From Methylobacillus methanolivorans (GTDB lineage Bacteria > Pseudomonadota > Gammaproteobacteria > Burkholderiales > Methylophilaceae): DNA of 64,000 bases. How positions within the stretch are numbered: position 1 is the first letter of the stretch; each line of letters starts with the position of its first letter. Both the position numbers and the translations under genes were made by a program. The notes beneath the pieces are model-generated. The model saw nothing but the letters and a program-made list of their open reading frames with translations. It was not told where the DNA came from and made no database searches. Below, one piece after another: positions 9,449 through 17,717 of this stretch. The DNA is taken from positions 124,001 through 188,000 of the forward strand of contig NZ_JAJAVF010000003.1 in NCBI RefSeq assembly GCF_020531845.1, given 5' to 3'.

Positions 9449-10108
9449 TTACTTGGCGGTCAATGTCTTGACGCCATCTGCTGTTGCCAGCAGCAATACG
9501 TTCGCAGGGCGAGCTGCAAACAAGCCATTGGTCACCACACCAACGATTTCGTTGACCTTGGATTCCAGTGCCACAGGATCGGTGATGGTCAGGCCATGCA
9601 CATCCAGGATAACGTTACCGTTATCAGTCGTGAAATCACGCAGCTTGGGCTGACCGCCCAGCTTCACCAACTCACGTGCAACATATTCGCTTGCCATCGG
9701 GATCACTTCCACTGGCAGTGGGAATTTACCCAGCACTGGCACCAGTTTGCTCTGGTCGCAAATACAGATGAAATCCTTGGCACAAGCCGCCACAATCTTC
9801 TCGCGTGTCAACGCACCACCACCACCCTTGAGCATGTGCATCTGCTCGGTGATTTCATCCGCACCATCCACATAGATTTCCATGCCATCTACATCATTGA
9901 GGTCAAACACCTGGATGCCATGACCACGCAAGCGTTGGGCAGTCGCCTCGGAGCTCGCAACAGCGCCATCAATCCTGTCCTTGACCTTAGCCAGTTCATC
10001 AATGAAAAAATTGGCTGTAGAGCCAGTGCCGACACCGATGATGCCACCCTTTACATACTCAACTGCCGCCTTGGCAACCTGTTGCTTCAATTCGTCTTGT
10101 GTAGCCAT
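9449..10108 (-). CDS. rpiA: Ribose-5-phosphate isomerase A
   Basis: This 219-aa enzyme interconverts ribose 5-phosphate and ribulose 5-phosphate. That step is central to the pentose pathway and to the ribulose-monophosphate cycle that methylotrophs use for formaldehyde fixation. The family motifs are present: [18 protein letters not shown] (phosphate loop), [11 protein letters not shown], the YVDGADEI signature with catalytic Asp/Glu, and [14 protein letters not shown] with the catalytic Lys region. The length is exactly that of bacterial RpiA. It is divergent from ilvA across a 170-bp gap and has about 120 bp to phoU, so it is probably its own unit. Confidence 0.98.
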   Translation of the reverse strand: MATQDELKQQVAKAAVEYVKGGIIGVGTGSTANFFIDELAKVKDRIDGAVASSEATAQRLRGHGIQVFDLNDVDGMEIYVDGADEITEQMHMLKGGGGALTREKIVAACAKDFICICDQSKLVPVLGKFPLPVEVIPMASEYVARELVKLGGQPKLRDFTTDNGNVILDVHGLTITDPVALESKVNEIVGVVTNGLFAARPANVLLLATADGVKTLTAK

Positions 10109-10199
10109 TTATCTAAACCTTTTACCTATTTATGACCAAATCAGGGCTTGCCAACGCTGTATGAGCCAGCGCAACATGTTGCAGACCCTCTGTTTTCTT

Positions 10200-10205
10200 T
10201 ATAAT
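10200..10205 (+). promoter_or_regulatory. Probable -10 element of the ilvA promoter
   Basis: A perfect TATAAT lies in the rpiA-ilvA gap, 75 bp before the chosen ilvA start. A TTGCAG at 10179-10184 could be the -35 but gives a short 15-bp spacer. It supports the downstream ATG rather than the GTG at 10217. Confidence 0.5.
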
Positions 10206-10279
10206 TCAGGTTCTTTGTGAACCAACCCCTCAATCATACACTGCCGCACTATACAGTGCAGCCCTGGACAGCGTCCCTA

Positions 10280-11791
10280 ATGAAAATCGATTACCTGCAC
10301 AAAATCAAATCCGCCCGCGTTTACGATGTTGCAAGCAAAACCCCGCTGGATTTGCTCCCCAATATTTCCCGCCGCATCCATAACCAGGTCCTACTCAAGC
10401 GCGAGGATATGCAGCCAGTCTTTTCATTCAAGCTGCGCGGCGCCTACAACAAGATGGCACAACTTTCTACTGAGGCATTAGCACGTGGGGTTATCACCGC
10501 CTCAGCAGGCAACCACGCCCAAGGAGTAGCCCTGGCCGCCAAGAATGCAGGATGTCGGGCAGTAATCGTCATGCCTGTAACTACACCAACCATCAAGGTA
10601 AATGCCGTGCGCAACCGTGGTGCCGAAGTGGTGCTTTCCGGCGAATCCTATACCGACTCCTACAACCACGCGCTGAAGCTCATGGATGAGCAACAGCTCA
10701 CCTTCGTGCATCCTTTCGACGACCCTGATGTGATCGCAGGGCAAGGCACAGTGGCCGTGGAAATCTTGCAGGACATCCCAGGAACGATTGAGGCAATTTT
10801 CTGCCCGGTTGGCGGCGGTGGCCTGATCGCGGGCGTGGCCGCCTATATCAAGGCAGTACGCCCCGAGATCAAGATCATCGGCGTTGAGGTCAATGATGCC
10901 AATGCCATGACCTTATCGCTGCAAAAAGGTGAACGCGTTACCCTGGACCAGGTTGGGCTGTTTGCAGATGGCAAGGCAGTGAAACTGGTCGGCGAGGAGA
11001 CTTTCCGACTCTGCCAACAACACGTTGATGAGATGATTCTGGTTGATAACGATGCTATCTGTGCCGCTATCAAGGATGTTTTCGAGGATACGCGCGCCAT
11101 CCTTGAACCGACGGGTGCACTGGCGTTAGCGGGCCTAAAGGCCTACGCTCAGCAGCATCAGCTAAAAGACAAAACCCTGATCGCTGTCGCCTCTGGTGCC
11201 AATATGAGCTTTGACCGATTGCGCTTCGTGGCCGAGCGCGCCGAGATCGGGGAAAAACGCGAGGCTGTGCTGGCGGTGACCATTCCAGAAACCCCGGGCT
11301 CATTCAAGAAATTCTGCCGCCTGATCGGCAACCGTAACATTACCGAGTTCAACTACCGTTACGCTGATGCCACCGCGGCTCATATCTATGTTGGCGTTGC
11401 CATTCATGACCCCAGCGAATCGGGTGCACTGGTGTCGCAACTCCAGGCACATGGTCTACCTGCACTAGACCTGAGCGACAACGAAGTCGCCAAGCTGCAT
11501 TTGCGCCACCTCGTGGGCGGTCATGCGCCACAAGCGGAGCATGAGCAGGTCTACCGCTTTGAGTTTCCGGAAAAGCCAGGGGCCTTGATGAACTTTCTCG
11601 ACAGCATGCGCCACGATTGGAATATCAGCCTGTTCCACTATCGTAACCACGGTGCTGACTTCGGCAGGGTTCTGGTCGGCATGCAGGTGCCACCGGGAGA
11701 GGAAAAGGAATTTGCCGCATTCTTGCAGAACCTAGGCTACCCATATTGGGATGAAAGCGACAACCCGGCTTACAAACTGTTTTTAGGATAA
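10280..11791 (+). CDS. ilvA: Threonine ammonia-lyase, biosynthetic
   Basis: This 503-aa PLP enzyme deaminates threonine to 2-oxobutanoate, the first step of isoleucine synthesis. The PLP lysine is K51 in SFKLRGAYNK, the glycine-rich phosphate loop is GGGGLIAGV, and SAGNHAQGVALAA follows the fold-type-II pattern. The C-terminal third contains two ACT-like regulatory domains (ITEFNYRYAD and ISLFHYRNHG), so feedback control by isoleucine/valine is expected. The frame opens at GTG 10217, but a TATAAT at 10200-10205 sits only 12 nt upstream of that GTG, so ATG 10280 is the better start and yields the family N-terminus MKIDYLHKI. A strong terminator follows. Confidence 0.97.
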   Translation: MKIDYLHKIKSARVYDVASKTPLDLLPNISRRIHNQVLLKREDMQPVFSFKLRGAYNKMAQLSTEALARGVITASAGNHAQGVALAAKNAGCRAVIVMPVTTPTIKVNAVRNRGAEVVLSGESYTDSYNHALKLMDEQQLTFVHPFDDPDVIAGQGTVAVEILQDIPGTIEAIFCPVGGGGLIAGVAAYIKAVRPEIKIIGVEVNDANAMTLSLQKGERVTLDQVGLFADGKAVKLVGEETFRLCQQHVDEMILVDNDAICAAIKDVFEDTRAILEPTGALALAGLKAYAQQHQLKDKTLIAVASGANMSFDRLRFVAERAEIGEKREAVLAVTIPETPGSFKKFCRLIGNRNITEFNYRYADATAAHIYVGVAIHDPSESGALVSQLQAHGLPALDLSDNEVAKLHLRHLVGGHAPQAEHEQVYRFEFPEKPGALMNFLDSMRHDWNISLFHYRNHGADFGRVLVGMQVPPGEEKEFAAFLQNLGYPYWDESDNPAYKLFLG

Positions 11792-11799
11792 TACCTAAT

Positions 11800-11827
11800 A
11801 AAAAGCCCGCCAATTGGCGGGCTTTTT
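11800..11827. terminator. Strong bidirectional terminator between ilvA and fur
   Basis: A perfect 12-bp stem (AAAAAGCCCGCC / GGCGGGCTTTTT) with a 4-nt loop has A- and T-runs on both sides. It serves convergent ilvA (+) and fur (-). Confidence 0.95.
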
Positions 11828-11880
11828 ATTCACATTTTATTACTTCATTCTTAAAGACTGCGATCTCTGACGATGCGCGC

Positions 11881-12330
11881 TTAAGCCTTGTCAGAAATAG
11901 GCGTACCGTAAGCGGTAATATCGTAATCGGTCAACTCATAACCCAGCTCACGTACGATCACCTTGAGGCGCTCTTCAATGCCCAGGTCATAGAACTCGCG
12001 CACCTCACCAGTGCTGGTGCTTACCAAGTGGCCGTGGTGCTCCTCACCATCGTTCAACTCATAAACAGCCTTGTTGTTGCCCAACTGGCTCTTCTTCAAC
12101 AAGCCTGTTTGCTCGAATTGCGCTAACACACGATATACAGTCGCCAAACCAAACTCGGAATGTTCGGTAATCAGGATGCGGTATACATCTTCAGCAGCAA
12201 GGTGGCGTTGTTCACTGTTACGGAAGATATCCAGCACCTTGAGGCGTGGCAACGTGATTTTCAGGCCACTATTTCTCAAATCCTGATGCGGATCGACTAC
12301 TCCGTCTTCTTTTTTCGTTCCCACTATCAT
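11881..12330 (-). CDS. fur: Ferric uptake regulator Fur (cysteine-free variant)
   Basis: This 149-aa iron-responsive repressor has an N-terminal winged helix (LRNSGLKITLPRLKVLDIF; FGLATVYRVLAQFEQTGLL) and a C-terminal metal-binding dimerisation domain with HHGH (residues 98-101). Where classical Fur has CxxC for structural zinc, this protein has S104-T-S-T107, and it contains no cysteine at all. Pseudomonas Fur is known to lack part of this motif, so function without it is plausible. ATG at 12330 is preceded by AAGGAG; the upstream extension to 12390 is not family-like. It is the likely regulator of the two Fur-box/fecI units at 38.4 and 42.7 kb. Confidence 0.95.
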   Translation of the reverse strand: MIVGTKKEDGVVDPHQDLRNSGLKITLPRLKVLDIFRNSEQRHLAAEDVYRILITEHSEFGLATVYRVLAQFEQTGLLKKSQLGNNKAVYELNDGEEHHGHLVSTSTGEVREFYDLGIEERLKVIVRELGYELTDYDITAYGTPISDKA

Positions 12331-12399
12331 CTCCTTAATCAATTGAACCCTGACGCCGCAATAGCATATCACGCATTGTGATGATGCCAAGCATCAACA

Positions 12400-12858
12400 T
12401 CAGGCAAGTCGTTTCATGATGAATTCCCAGTCCCGGGGATCCACCGGTGTAATCGAAAGGCGGTTCCCACGTTGCAAGATACGCAGATTCTGCAACTCAG
12501 GGGCGTCGCGTAACTCTTTCAAGCTTAATAAGCGCGTTTTACGCACCAGTTTCACATCCACATTGAACCAGCGAGGGTTTTCAGGCGTCGCCTTAGGGTC
12601 ATAGTATTTATGACCCTCAACAAATTGTAAGCGGTCAGGGTAAGCCAGCTTGCTCACTTCGGCAATGCCCACGATCCCTGGCTCCGCGCAATTGGAATGA
12701 TAAAACAACACACCATCACCAAGCTGCATCTGGTCGCGCATGAAGTTACGCGCCTGGTAATTACGCACCCCGTACCAATCTACAGTTTGATTAGGAAAAG
12801 CAGCGAGGTCATCAATCGACACGTCGGCCGGCTCAGATTTCATCAACCAGTAACGCAT
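12400..12858 (-). CDS. EVE-domain protein (PUA-like, YTH-related fold)
   Basis: This 152-aa protein is a complete EVE domain: MRYWLMKSEPADVSIDDL at the start, then TVDWYGVRNYQARNFMRDQM, LGDGVLFYHSN, PGIVGIAEV and a C-terminal RLSITPVDPRDWEFI. EVE proteins have a PUA-like fold with an aromatic pocket and are thought to bind modified bases in RNA or DNA; human THYN1 is a member. The cellular role in bacteria is not settled. It is encoded alone, divergent from the DUF2237 gene across 66 bp, with fur downstream on the same strand. Confidence 0.9.
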   Translation of the reverse strand: MRYWLMKSEPADVSIDDLAAFPNQTVDWYGVRNYQARNFMRDQMQLGDGVLFYHSNCAEPGIVGIAEVSKLAYPDRLQFVEGHKYYDPKATPENPRWFNVDVKLVRKTRLLSLKELRDAPELQNLRILQRGNRLSITPVDPRDWEFIMKRLA

Positions 12859-12924
12859 GAAATTCTCAAATCAATACAGATTCCGTATCATACCCCGAGT
12901 CGCATTCAAATTCAGAATCTCAGT

Positions 12925-13284
12925 ATGGCCCGCAACGTCCTTGGCACTACATTACAAGCTTGTAGCACAGACCCTCTTACCGGTTTCACCCGCAATGGGT
13001 GTTGCGAAACCGGGCCTGAAGATATTGGCAGCCACACAGTGTGCGCCATGATGACAGAAGAGTTTCTTGCTTTCTCCATCTCACGTGGTAATGACCTCAG
13101 TACTCCCAGGCCAGAATATGGCTTTCCTGGGTTGAAGCCTGGCGATCACTGGTGTCTATGCGCCTCGCGCTGGCACGAGGCTGCCGAAGCAGGCTATGCA
13201 CCTCCCGTGATTCTGGAAGCATCGCATGAGCGTGCACTGGATATTGTCAGCCTGGCTGACCTGAAATACCACGCATTAAGATAA
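12925..13284 (+). CDS. DUF2237 family protein
   Basis: This 119-aa protein shows the full DUF2237 pattern: ARNVLGTTLQACSTDPLTGF, then TRNGCCETGPEDIGSHTVCA, a GNDLSTPRPEYGFPGLKPGD block, and WCLCASRWHEAAEAG with C-terminal ASHERALDIVSL. Several conserved cysteines (CC, VCA, WCLC) and acidic residues suggest metal binding, but no function is known for this widespread family. The start at ATG 12925 gives the family N-terminus; the frame runs open far upstream through the EVE gene on the opposite strand, which is a shadow. A 6S RNA gene follows on the other strand. Confidence 0.9.
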   Translation: MARNVLGTTLQACSTDPLTGFTRNGCCETGPEDIGSHTVCAMMTEEFLAFSISRGNDLSTPRPEYGFPGLKPGDHWCLCASRWHEAAEAGYAPPVILEASHERALDIVSLADLKYHALR

Positions 13285-13332
13285 GGTGTACTGCAATGGC
13301 TTGGAGCTCAAGGCTTCAAGCATTAATGGGAG

Positions 13333-13508
13333 TTCCCCGCAAATGCCATCCGAACCGGCATCCTGAACCTGTACGGTTCAAGTGGTAACGACCTAAAGCT
13401 ACGTTAGGTACACCCGCATCGGAGCGCGCACACTGTTACTTAACAGACCGAAACCAAAGCCAAATTTATGGTTCAAGGAATCTATGGCCCGAACAGCACC
13501 GCAGGGAA
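13333..13508 (-). ncRNA. ssrS: 6S RNA
   Basis: This is a minus-strand element of about 175 nt directly downstream of zapA, the position of ssrS in many proteobacteria. The two ends pair over about 21 bp with wobbles: CCCTGC/GCGGGG, GGTGCT/GGCATT and GTTCGGGCC/GGTTCGGAT. The middle contains GTGTGCGCGCTCCGATG, resembling the central bulge flank of 6S RNA, and a CTTGAACC...GGTTCA hairpin on the 3' side as in E. coli 6S RNA. 6S RNA binds sigma70-RNA polymerase as an open-promoter mimic in stationary phase. Exact ends are estimates; a covariance-model match would settle them. Confidence 0.8.
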
Positions 13509-13583
13509 CAAAGGGAAGAAGCCGGGATGATCCAGCTTCTGAAAACTTGTGGCAGTAATGCGGCCTATTGTCATACAACAGGC

Positions 13584-13892
13584 TTAAAACAGTTGGCTTT
13601 GCTCCTCGCCAACGACCGCATCAATCTGCTCCTGCATGGAAGTAATTCTACGCTTGAAATCGCCAATGTCAAAACCACCCGCATTGGCTGTCAATAACTC
13701 GTGAGCAATGTTAAGAGCCGCCATGATAGCGATTTTTTCTGCGCCTACTACCTTGCCCGTATCCCGGATTTCACGCATTTTCTTGTCGAGATAATCGACG
13801 GAACGTAATAAGGACTCGCGCTCATCTTCAGAACACGCAATGGTGAGCTCACGCCCCATGATGCTGACATCGACACCACGCACATTACTCAT
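13584..13892 (-). CDS. zapA: Cell division protein ZapA
   Basis: This 102-aa cytosolic protein crosslinks FtsZ protofilaments at the division ring. The N-terminal globular part has VRGVDVSIMGRELTIAC and EDERESLLRSVDYLDKKM; the C-terminal part is a coiled coil including KIAIMAALNIAHELLTA, as in the family. It overlaps the upstream small coiled-coil gene by 4 bp (ATGA), so the two are translationally coupled. The 6S RNA gene follows on the same strand. Confidence 0.93.
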   Translation of the reverse strand: MSNVRGVDVSIMGRELTIACSEDERESLLRSVDYLDKKMREIRDTGKVVGAEKIAIMAALNIAHELLTANAGGFDIGDFKRRITSMQEQIDAVVGEEQSQLF

Positions 13893-14089
13893 AGCGTTCC
13901 CTCTGGCAGACGCTCAATCACCGCCTGTAATTTCTGACCGGCAAGCTCCATATTGTCCTTCAATTGCTTGTTGTCATCCTGATAACGTCCAAGCTCTTGA
14001 CGCAACTCCAGATTTTCTGCCCGCAACAATTGGCATAGCGATATCAGCTGCGAGAGCTTTTCTTCCAACGTGATCAAATCAGCATTCAT
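13889..14089 (-). CDS. Small coiled-coil protein, ZapB-like
   Basis: This 66-aa, almost entirely helical protein has heptad leucines (LEEKLSQLISLCQLLRAEN, LELRQELGRY) and no signal or membrane segment. It precedes and overlaps zapA by 4 bp. Small proteins of this type next to zapA (TIGR02449-like) are thought to act in division-ring assembly together with ZapA, by analogy with ZapB. I rely on size, coiled coil and position rather than a diagnostic motif. Confidence 0.7.
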   Translation of the reverse strand: MNADLITLEEKLSQLISLCQLLRAENLELRQELGRYQDDNKQLKDNMELAGQKLQAVIERLPEGTL

Positions 14090-14202
14090 GGCGCCACTAT
14101 AATTGCAAAATCAGCACATGGTCAACTGCACCCAAGAATTTATGGCTTATTTACAACACCTTATATTAAAAACTTATTTCACCGCATAAAGTACGAATCA
14201 TT

Positions 14203-14208
14203 TATAAT
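14203..14208 (+). promoter_or_regulatory. -10 element upstream of the first cobalamin riboswitch
   Basis: A perfect TATAAT lies about 14 nt before the start of the riboswitch aptamer. No good -35 is evident at 16-18 bp. The flanking AT-rich stretch (14150-14210) separates the zapB-zapA unit from the B12 locus. Confidence 0.55.
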
Positions 14209-14221
14209 CGGCGGCAAGTTT

Positions 14222-14409
14222 GAAGGTGTCCTTGGCCTGTTCATGGCGCAAGGGTGAAACTGGGAAACAGGTGCGCATTGTTTAAACCACTCGCAAATCC
14301 TGTGCTGCCCCCGCAACGGTAAGCAAGCCAGATATGTCAAATGCCACTGTGACGAGACGTCATGGGAAGGCGACGTATCATTGATCTTGCAAGCCCGGAG
14401 ACCGGCCTC
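14222..14409 (+). promoter_or_regulatory. Cobalamin (AdoCbl) riboswitch controlling btuB
   Basis: The leader contains the conserved elements of a cobalamin riboswitch in order: a GAAGGTG start, the CTGGGAAACAGGTG segment, the GCTGCCCCCGCAACGGTAA core, and the B12 box AGCCCGGAGACCGGCCT at 14392-14408. It ends 135 nt before the btuB start. Expression of btuB, and perhaps of the whole downstream B12 operon, should fall when adenosylcobalamin is plentiful. An open frame runs through it in the same direction, but this is not coding. Confidence 0.95.
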
Positions 14410-14544
14410 AAAACGAAAAGGAAGTGCTGCGGGGATGCGGCTGCTACCGATGCCGTCGGCTCACAATGGCTCACCTTCCCTGCACACTCCATTCATGACC
14501 AGCTCTTGCGGGGACGCGGGAGCTTTTTGGAGTTTGCAAATCTG

Positions 14545-16419
14545 ATGTTTCGTTTTTCCCTGGGCACGCTTGCCCTTGCTTCTGTTTATTCCCTTCCCTT
14601 GATTGCCAATGCTGCCGATATCAAGGTGGAAGATACTATTGTCACGGCTTCGCGTACTGAACAAAAAAGCAGCGAAGTGATTGGTGACGTTTCTGTGATT
14701 AGCGCAGAACAGATACAAAAAGCCGGCCAAACCACGCTGGCTGAATTACTCGCCATGCAGCCTGGCATTGAAATGAGCAGCAACGGCGGTGTAGGAAAAT
14801 CCACCGACATTTTCATCCGTGGCGCCAACTCTACCCATACTTTAGTATTGGTTGATGGCATACGCATCAGCTCTGCCACGACTGGTGCCACCGCTATCCA
14901 GCATATTCCATTAAGCCAAATCGAGCGTGTCGAAATTTTGCGCGGCCCAGCCAGCAGCTTGTATGGCGCTGATGCAATAGGCGGGGTGATCCAGATATTC
15001 ACCAAACAAGGACAAGGTCAGCCCAAGTTCAACGCATCAGTGGGTTTAGGCACTTATGGCACGGCAATCGGTGAGGCCGGTGTCAGTGGCCGCATCGGCA
15101 ATACCAGCTATAGCCTGCAAGGTGGCATGACTCATGTGCATGGCATATCCAGTGTACAAAACAAGCGTAACACTGCTTACAACGCTGATGCAGATGGCTA
15201 CCGCAACCAGAATATAGCAGCCCGCATTACCCAGCACCTTACCGAGAACCATGAAATTGGCCTTAACATTCTGGTGACCGAAGGCCGTAACTTCTATGAC
15301 TCTGGCTCTACCGTTGCAACAGGGCGCTACGACTACTACATGGATCAAACCCTATCCAGCTATACCGTGCACAGCAAGAATCGTTTCACTGATTTCTGGA
15401 CAAGTACCTTCAGCATCGCGCGTAGCATAGATGATCTTTCGTCCTACACGAAGCGTCCAACATCAACGTCGGAAAGCATGATCAAGACAACGCAAGATCA
15501 ATTCCTCTGGCAAAACGTCTTGACCAGCAAGGCAGGGACTTTCAACCTGGGTGTGGAACGTAGGGAACAAGAGGTTGAGTCAAACTCCACCACACCGTTG
15601 CGCGTCACCGAGCGGGATATTCAATCTTACCTGGCAGGCTGGCAACAGCGGTTTAATCAACACAGCGTACAAATCAATGTACGCAACGATGACAACTCGC
15701 AATTTGGCAATCGCACCACGGGTAACATTGGTTACGCTTACCAAATCAATCCGCAGTGGAAAGCAACTGCCAGCTTCGGCACCGCATTTGCCGCACCGAC
15801 ATTCAACCAGCTCTATGCTCCATCCTCCACGATTCGAGGCATTACTTATGCCAGCAATCCTGACCTCAAGCCAGAAGAGTCCCGGAACAAGGAAATCGGC
15901 CTGCTTTACGACAATGGCCGCGATCTCATCAGTGCCAGTTATTACCATAACGAAGTGGATGACCTGATTAGTCGCACAGCCATAGGTTCACTACAACGTA
16001 CGGTCAATATCGACAAAGCGGTGTTGCGTGGCCTGACATTGAATGGCCGCACCAATCTCGCTGGCTTCAACATCAAGGCAAATGCTGATTTCCAGCGCCC
16101 TGAGAATGCTGCCAATGGCAATCTGCTACCACGTCGCGCTAAGGAGCATGGCATGCTGGCCATCGGCAGGTCATGGCAAAACTGGGAACTGGGCAGTGAA
16201 ATCATCAGTACAAGCCATCGTTACAACGATGCTGAAAACACCGTGCGCATGTCCGGCTACACTCTGGTCAATCTGTATTCCCAATACCGTATCAACGACG
16301 ACTGGTCACTGAATGCACGCATCAACAACCTGTTTGATCGCAAATATGAACTGGCCTATGACTATGCCACTTTCGGCACCAACCTGTTTGTATCAGTGCG
16401 TTACGCGCCATCGCTGTAG
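14545..16419 (+). CDS. btuB: Vitamin B12 TonB-dependent receptor BtuB
   Basis: This 624-aa outer-membrane beta-barrel protein imports cobalamin. The signal peptide spans residues 1-23 (ending PLIANA), followed by the TonB box DTIVTASR. The plug has AELLAMQPGIEMSSNGG, DIFIRGANSTHTLVLVDG and IERVEILRGPASSLYGADA, which match BtuB rather than siderophore receptors. The barrel ends LFVSVRYAPSL. Length is close to E. coli BtuB (614 aa). The start at 14545 has TTTGGAG about 13 nt upstream. It is the first gene after the cobalamin riboswitch and heads the locus with btuM, cobO, cobB and cobN. Confidence 0.92.
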   Translation: MFRFSLGTLALASVYSLPLIANAADIKVEDTIVTASRTEQKSSEVIGDVSVISAEQIQKAGQTTLAELLAMQPGIEMSSNGGVGKSTDIFIRGANSTHTLVLVDGIRISSATTGATAIQHIPLSQIERVEILRGPASSLYGADAIGGVIQIFTKQGQGQPKFNASVGLGTYGTAIGEAGVSGRIGNTSYSLQGGMTHVHGISSVQNKRNTAYNADADGYRNQNIAARITQHLTENHEIGLNILVTEGRNFYDSGSTVATGRYDYYMDQTLSSYTVHSKNRFTDFWTSTFSIARSIDDLSSYTKRPTSTSESMIKTTQDQFLWQNVLTSKAGTFNLGVERREQEVESNSTTPLRVTERDIQSYLAGWQQRFNQHSVQINVRNDDNSQFGNRTTGNIGYAYQINPQWKATASFGTAFAAPTFNQLYAPSSTIRGITYASNPDLKPEESRNKEIGLLYDNGRDLISASYYHNEVDDLISRTAIGSLQRTVNIDKAVLRGLTLNGRTNLAGFNIKANADFQRPENAANGNLLPRRAKEHGMLAIGRSWQNWELGSEIISTSHRYNDAENTVRMSGYTLVNLYSQYRINDDWSLNARINNLFDRKYELAYDYATFGTNLFVSVRYAPSL

Positions 16420-16532
16420 AACCAGATCGCTAGCTGTGGCCCACAGCCAGTAACAATCTCGGTAGGGCTGGAGCATTTCAGTTAAAATTCAGCGTTATTT
16501 TGATTATTTGACCCAGCCCAAGGAAGACAACC

Positions 16533-17102
16533 ATGCTGACACTCAACAAGAACTACCAGATCATGATCGGCCTCTTGCTCGCCGCTTTGCTCATCGTGAC
16601 GCGGGGCCACCACTTTGCTGCCATCAACCACTTGCCTAGCGCATCCTGGGCCGTGTTTTTCCTGGCTGGCGTTTATCTACGCCCAGTATGGGTATTCCCA
16701 GCACTGTTTGGTCTGGCCGCTGCACTGGATTTTGCTGCTGTCACCTGGGGTGGTGTTGATGGTTTCTGCACATCACCGGCCTATGGCTTCATGATTCCTG
16801 CTTACGGCACACTCTGGCTCGCTGGTCGCTGGTTTGCCAAGCACTATCAGTTTGCTTTTAAAAGCATTGTCACACTGGCAGCGACAGTCGTTGCCAGCAG
16901 CTTCATCTGCCAGTTGTTCTCCAGTGGTGGCTTCTATTTCTTCTCTGGCCGTTATGTCGACCCGACCCTGGCCGAATTCCTGCCACGCATCGCCAAGCAC
17001 TACCCCTCATCCTTGGGTACGCTGGCGTTCTACGTGGCGACTGCCGCCATCATCCACATTGTGGTGAAGGCGCTTTACGCTGATAACAAACGAACCGCAT
17101 GA
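16533..17102 (+). CDS. btuM: Predicted cobalamin inner-membrane transporter BtuM
   Basis: This 189-aa protein has about six membrane segments. BtuM proteins are solitary ECF S-component-like transporters found with B12-riboswitch genes in betaproteobacteria; from memory, the Thiobacillus denitrificans protein uses an invariant cysteine near residue 80 and an N-terminal histidine to bind and decyanate B12. This sequence has C79 in GFCTSPAYG and the His pair H26-H27 in RGHHF, matching both landmarks. It sits between btuB and cobO, and its stop overlaps the cobO start (ATGA), which supports a corrinoid role. The alternative is an unrelated DUF membrane protein, which I consider unlikely. Confidence 0.78.
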   Translation: MLTLNKNYQIMIGLLLAALLIVTRGHHFAAINHLPSASWAVFFLAGVYLRPVWVFPALFGLAAALDFAAVTWGGVDGFCTSPAYGFMIPAYGTLWLAGRWFAKHYQFAFKSIVTLAATVVASSFICQLFSSGGFYFFSGRYVDPTLAEFLPRIAKHYPSSLGTLAFYVATAAIIHIVVKALYADNKRTA

Positions 17103-17713
17103 CCGATCAGGAAAAACCAGACCTCAACCAGCGCCATTCAGACCGGATGGCGCGCAAGAAAACAGTTGTTGATGCCAAGATAGAGGCTGCGCGCATTGAG
17201 CGCGGCCTGTTTCTGGTCAACACAGGCAACGGCAAAGGTAAATCCACTGCTGCTTTTGGGCTCCTCGCCCGCGCCCTAGGCCACGGCATGAAAGCTGTCG
17301 TTGTCCAATTCGTCAAAGGCCGCTCTGACACTGGCGAAGAAGCATTCTTCCGCAACCAGCCCAATGTCACCTGGCATGTCATGGGCGAAGGCTTCACCTG
17401 GGAAACCCAGAACCGCGATCGTGATATCGCGGCCGCCCAGCAAGGCTGGCAGGCAGCTCAAGCCGCGCTACAAGATGAAAGTGTCGGCGTCGTGATCCTC
17501 GACGAACTCAACATCGTCCTTAAATATCATTATCTCGATTTGCAACAAGTATTGGCTGACATTGCCGCTAGGCCTGCCATGCAGCATGTCGTGGTCACCG
17601 GGCGAGCCGCCCAACCTGAGTTGATAGAACAAGCCGACACCGTCACCGAGATGACAATGGTCAAGCACGCTTTCAAGAATGGCGTACAAGCCATGCCAGG
17701 GGTGGAGTGGTAA
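17099..17713 (+). CDS. cobO: Cob(I)yrinic acid a,c-diamide adenosyltransferase
   Basis: This 204-aa cytosolic enzyme transfers the adenosyl group of ATP to the Co(I) atom of corrinoids. It belongs to the CobA/CobO/BtuR family, shown by the P-loop GNGKGKST (residues 43-50), the GHGMKAVVVQFVKG segment, and the VVILDELNIVL Walker-B-like strand. The N-terminal extension with RHSDRMARKK is typical of CobO. It starts inside the btuM stop codon and ends 4 nt before cobB, so it is tightly coupled in the operon. It can act in salvage as well as in de novo synthesis. Confidence 0.97.
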   Translation: MTDQEKPDLNQRHSDRMARKKTVVDAKIEAARIERGLFLVNTGNGKGKSTAAFGLLARALGHGMKAVVVQFVKGRSDTGEEAFFRNQPNVTWHVMGEGFTWETQNRDRDIAAAQQGWQAAQAALQDESVGVVILDELNIVLKYHYLDLQQVLADIAARPAMQHVVVTGRAAQPELIEQADTVTEMTMVKHAFKNGVQAMPGVEW

Positions 17714-17717
17714 CAAT

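Noticed and set aside
12697..12924. N-terminal extension of the DUF2237 gene
   Set aside because: The extension overlaps the EVE gene on the other strand; the DUF2237 family begins at the ATG at 12925.
14362..14544. Extended start of btuB within the riboswitch
   Set aside because: The sequence is the aptamer and leader; the signal peptide begins at ATG 14545.
16430..16532. Possible third riboswitch or terminator between btuB and btuM
   Set aside because: Only a short GCTGTGG/CCACAGC palindrome is present, with no loop of workable size, no T-run and no B12 box.
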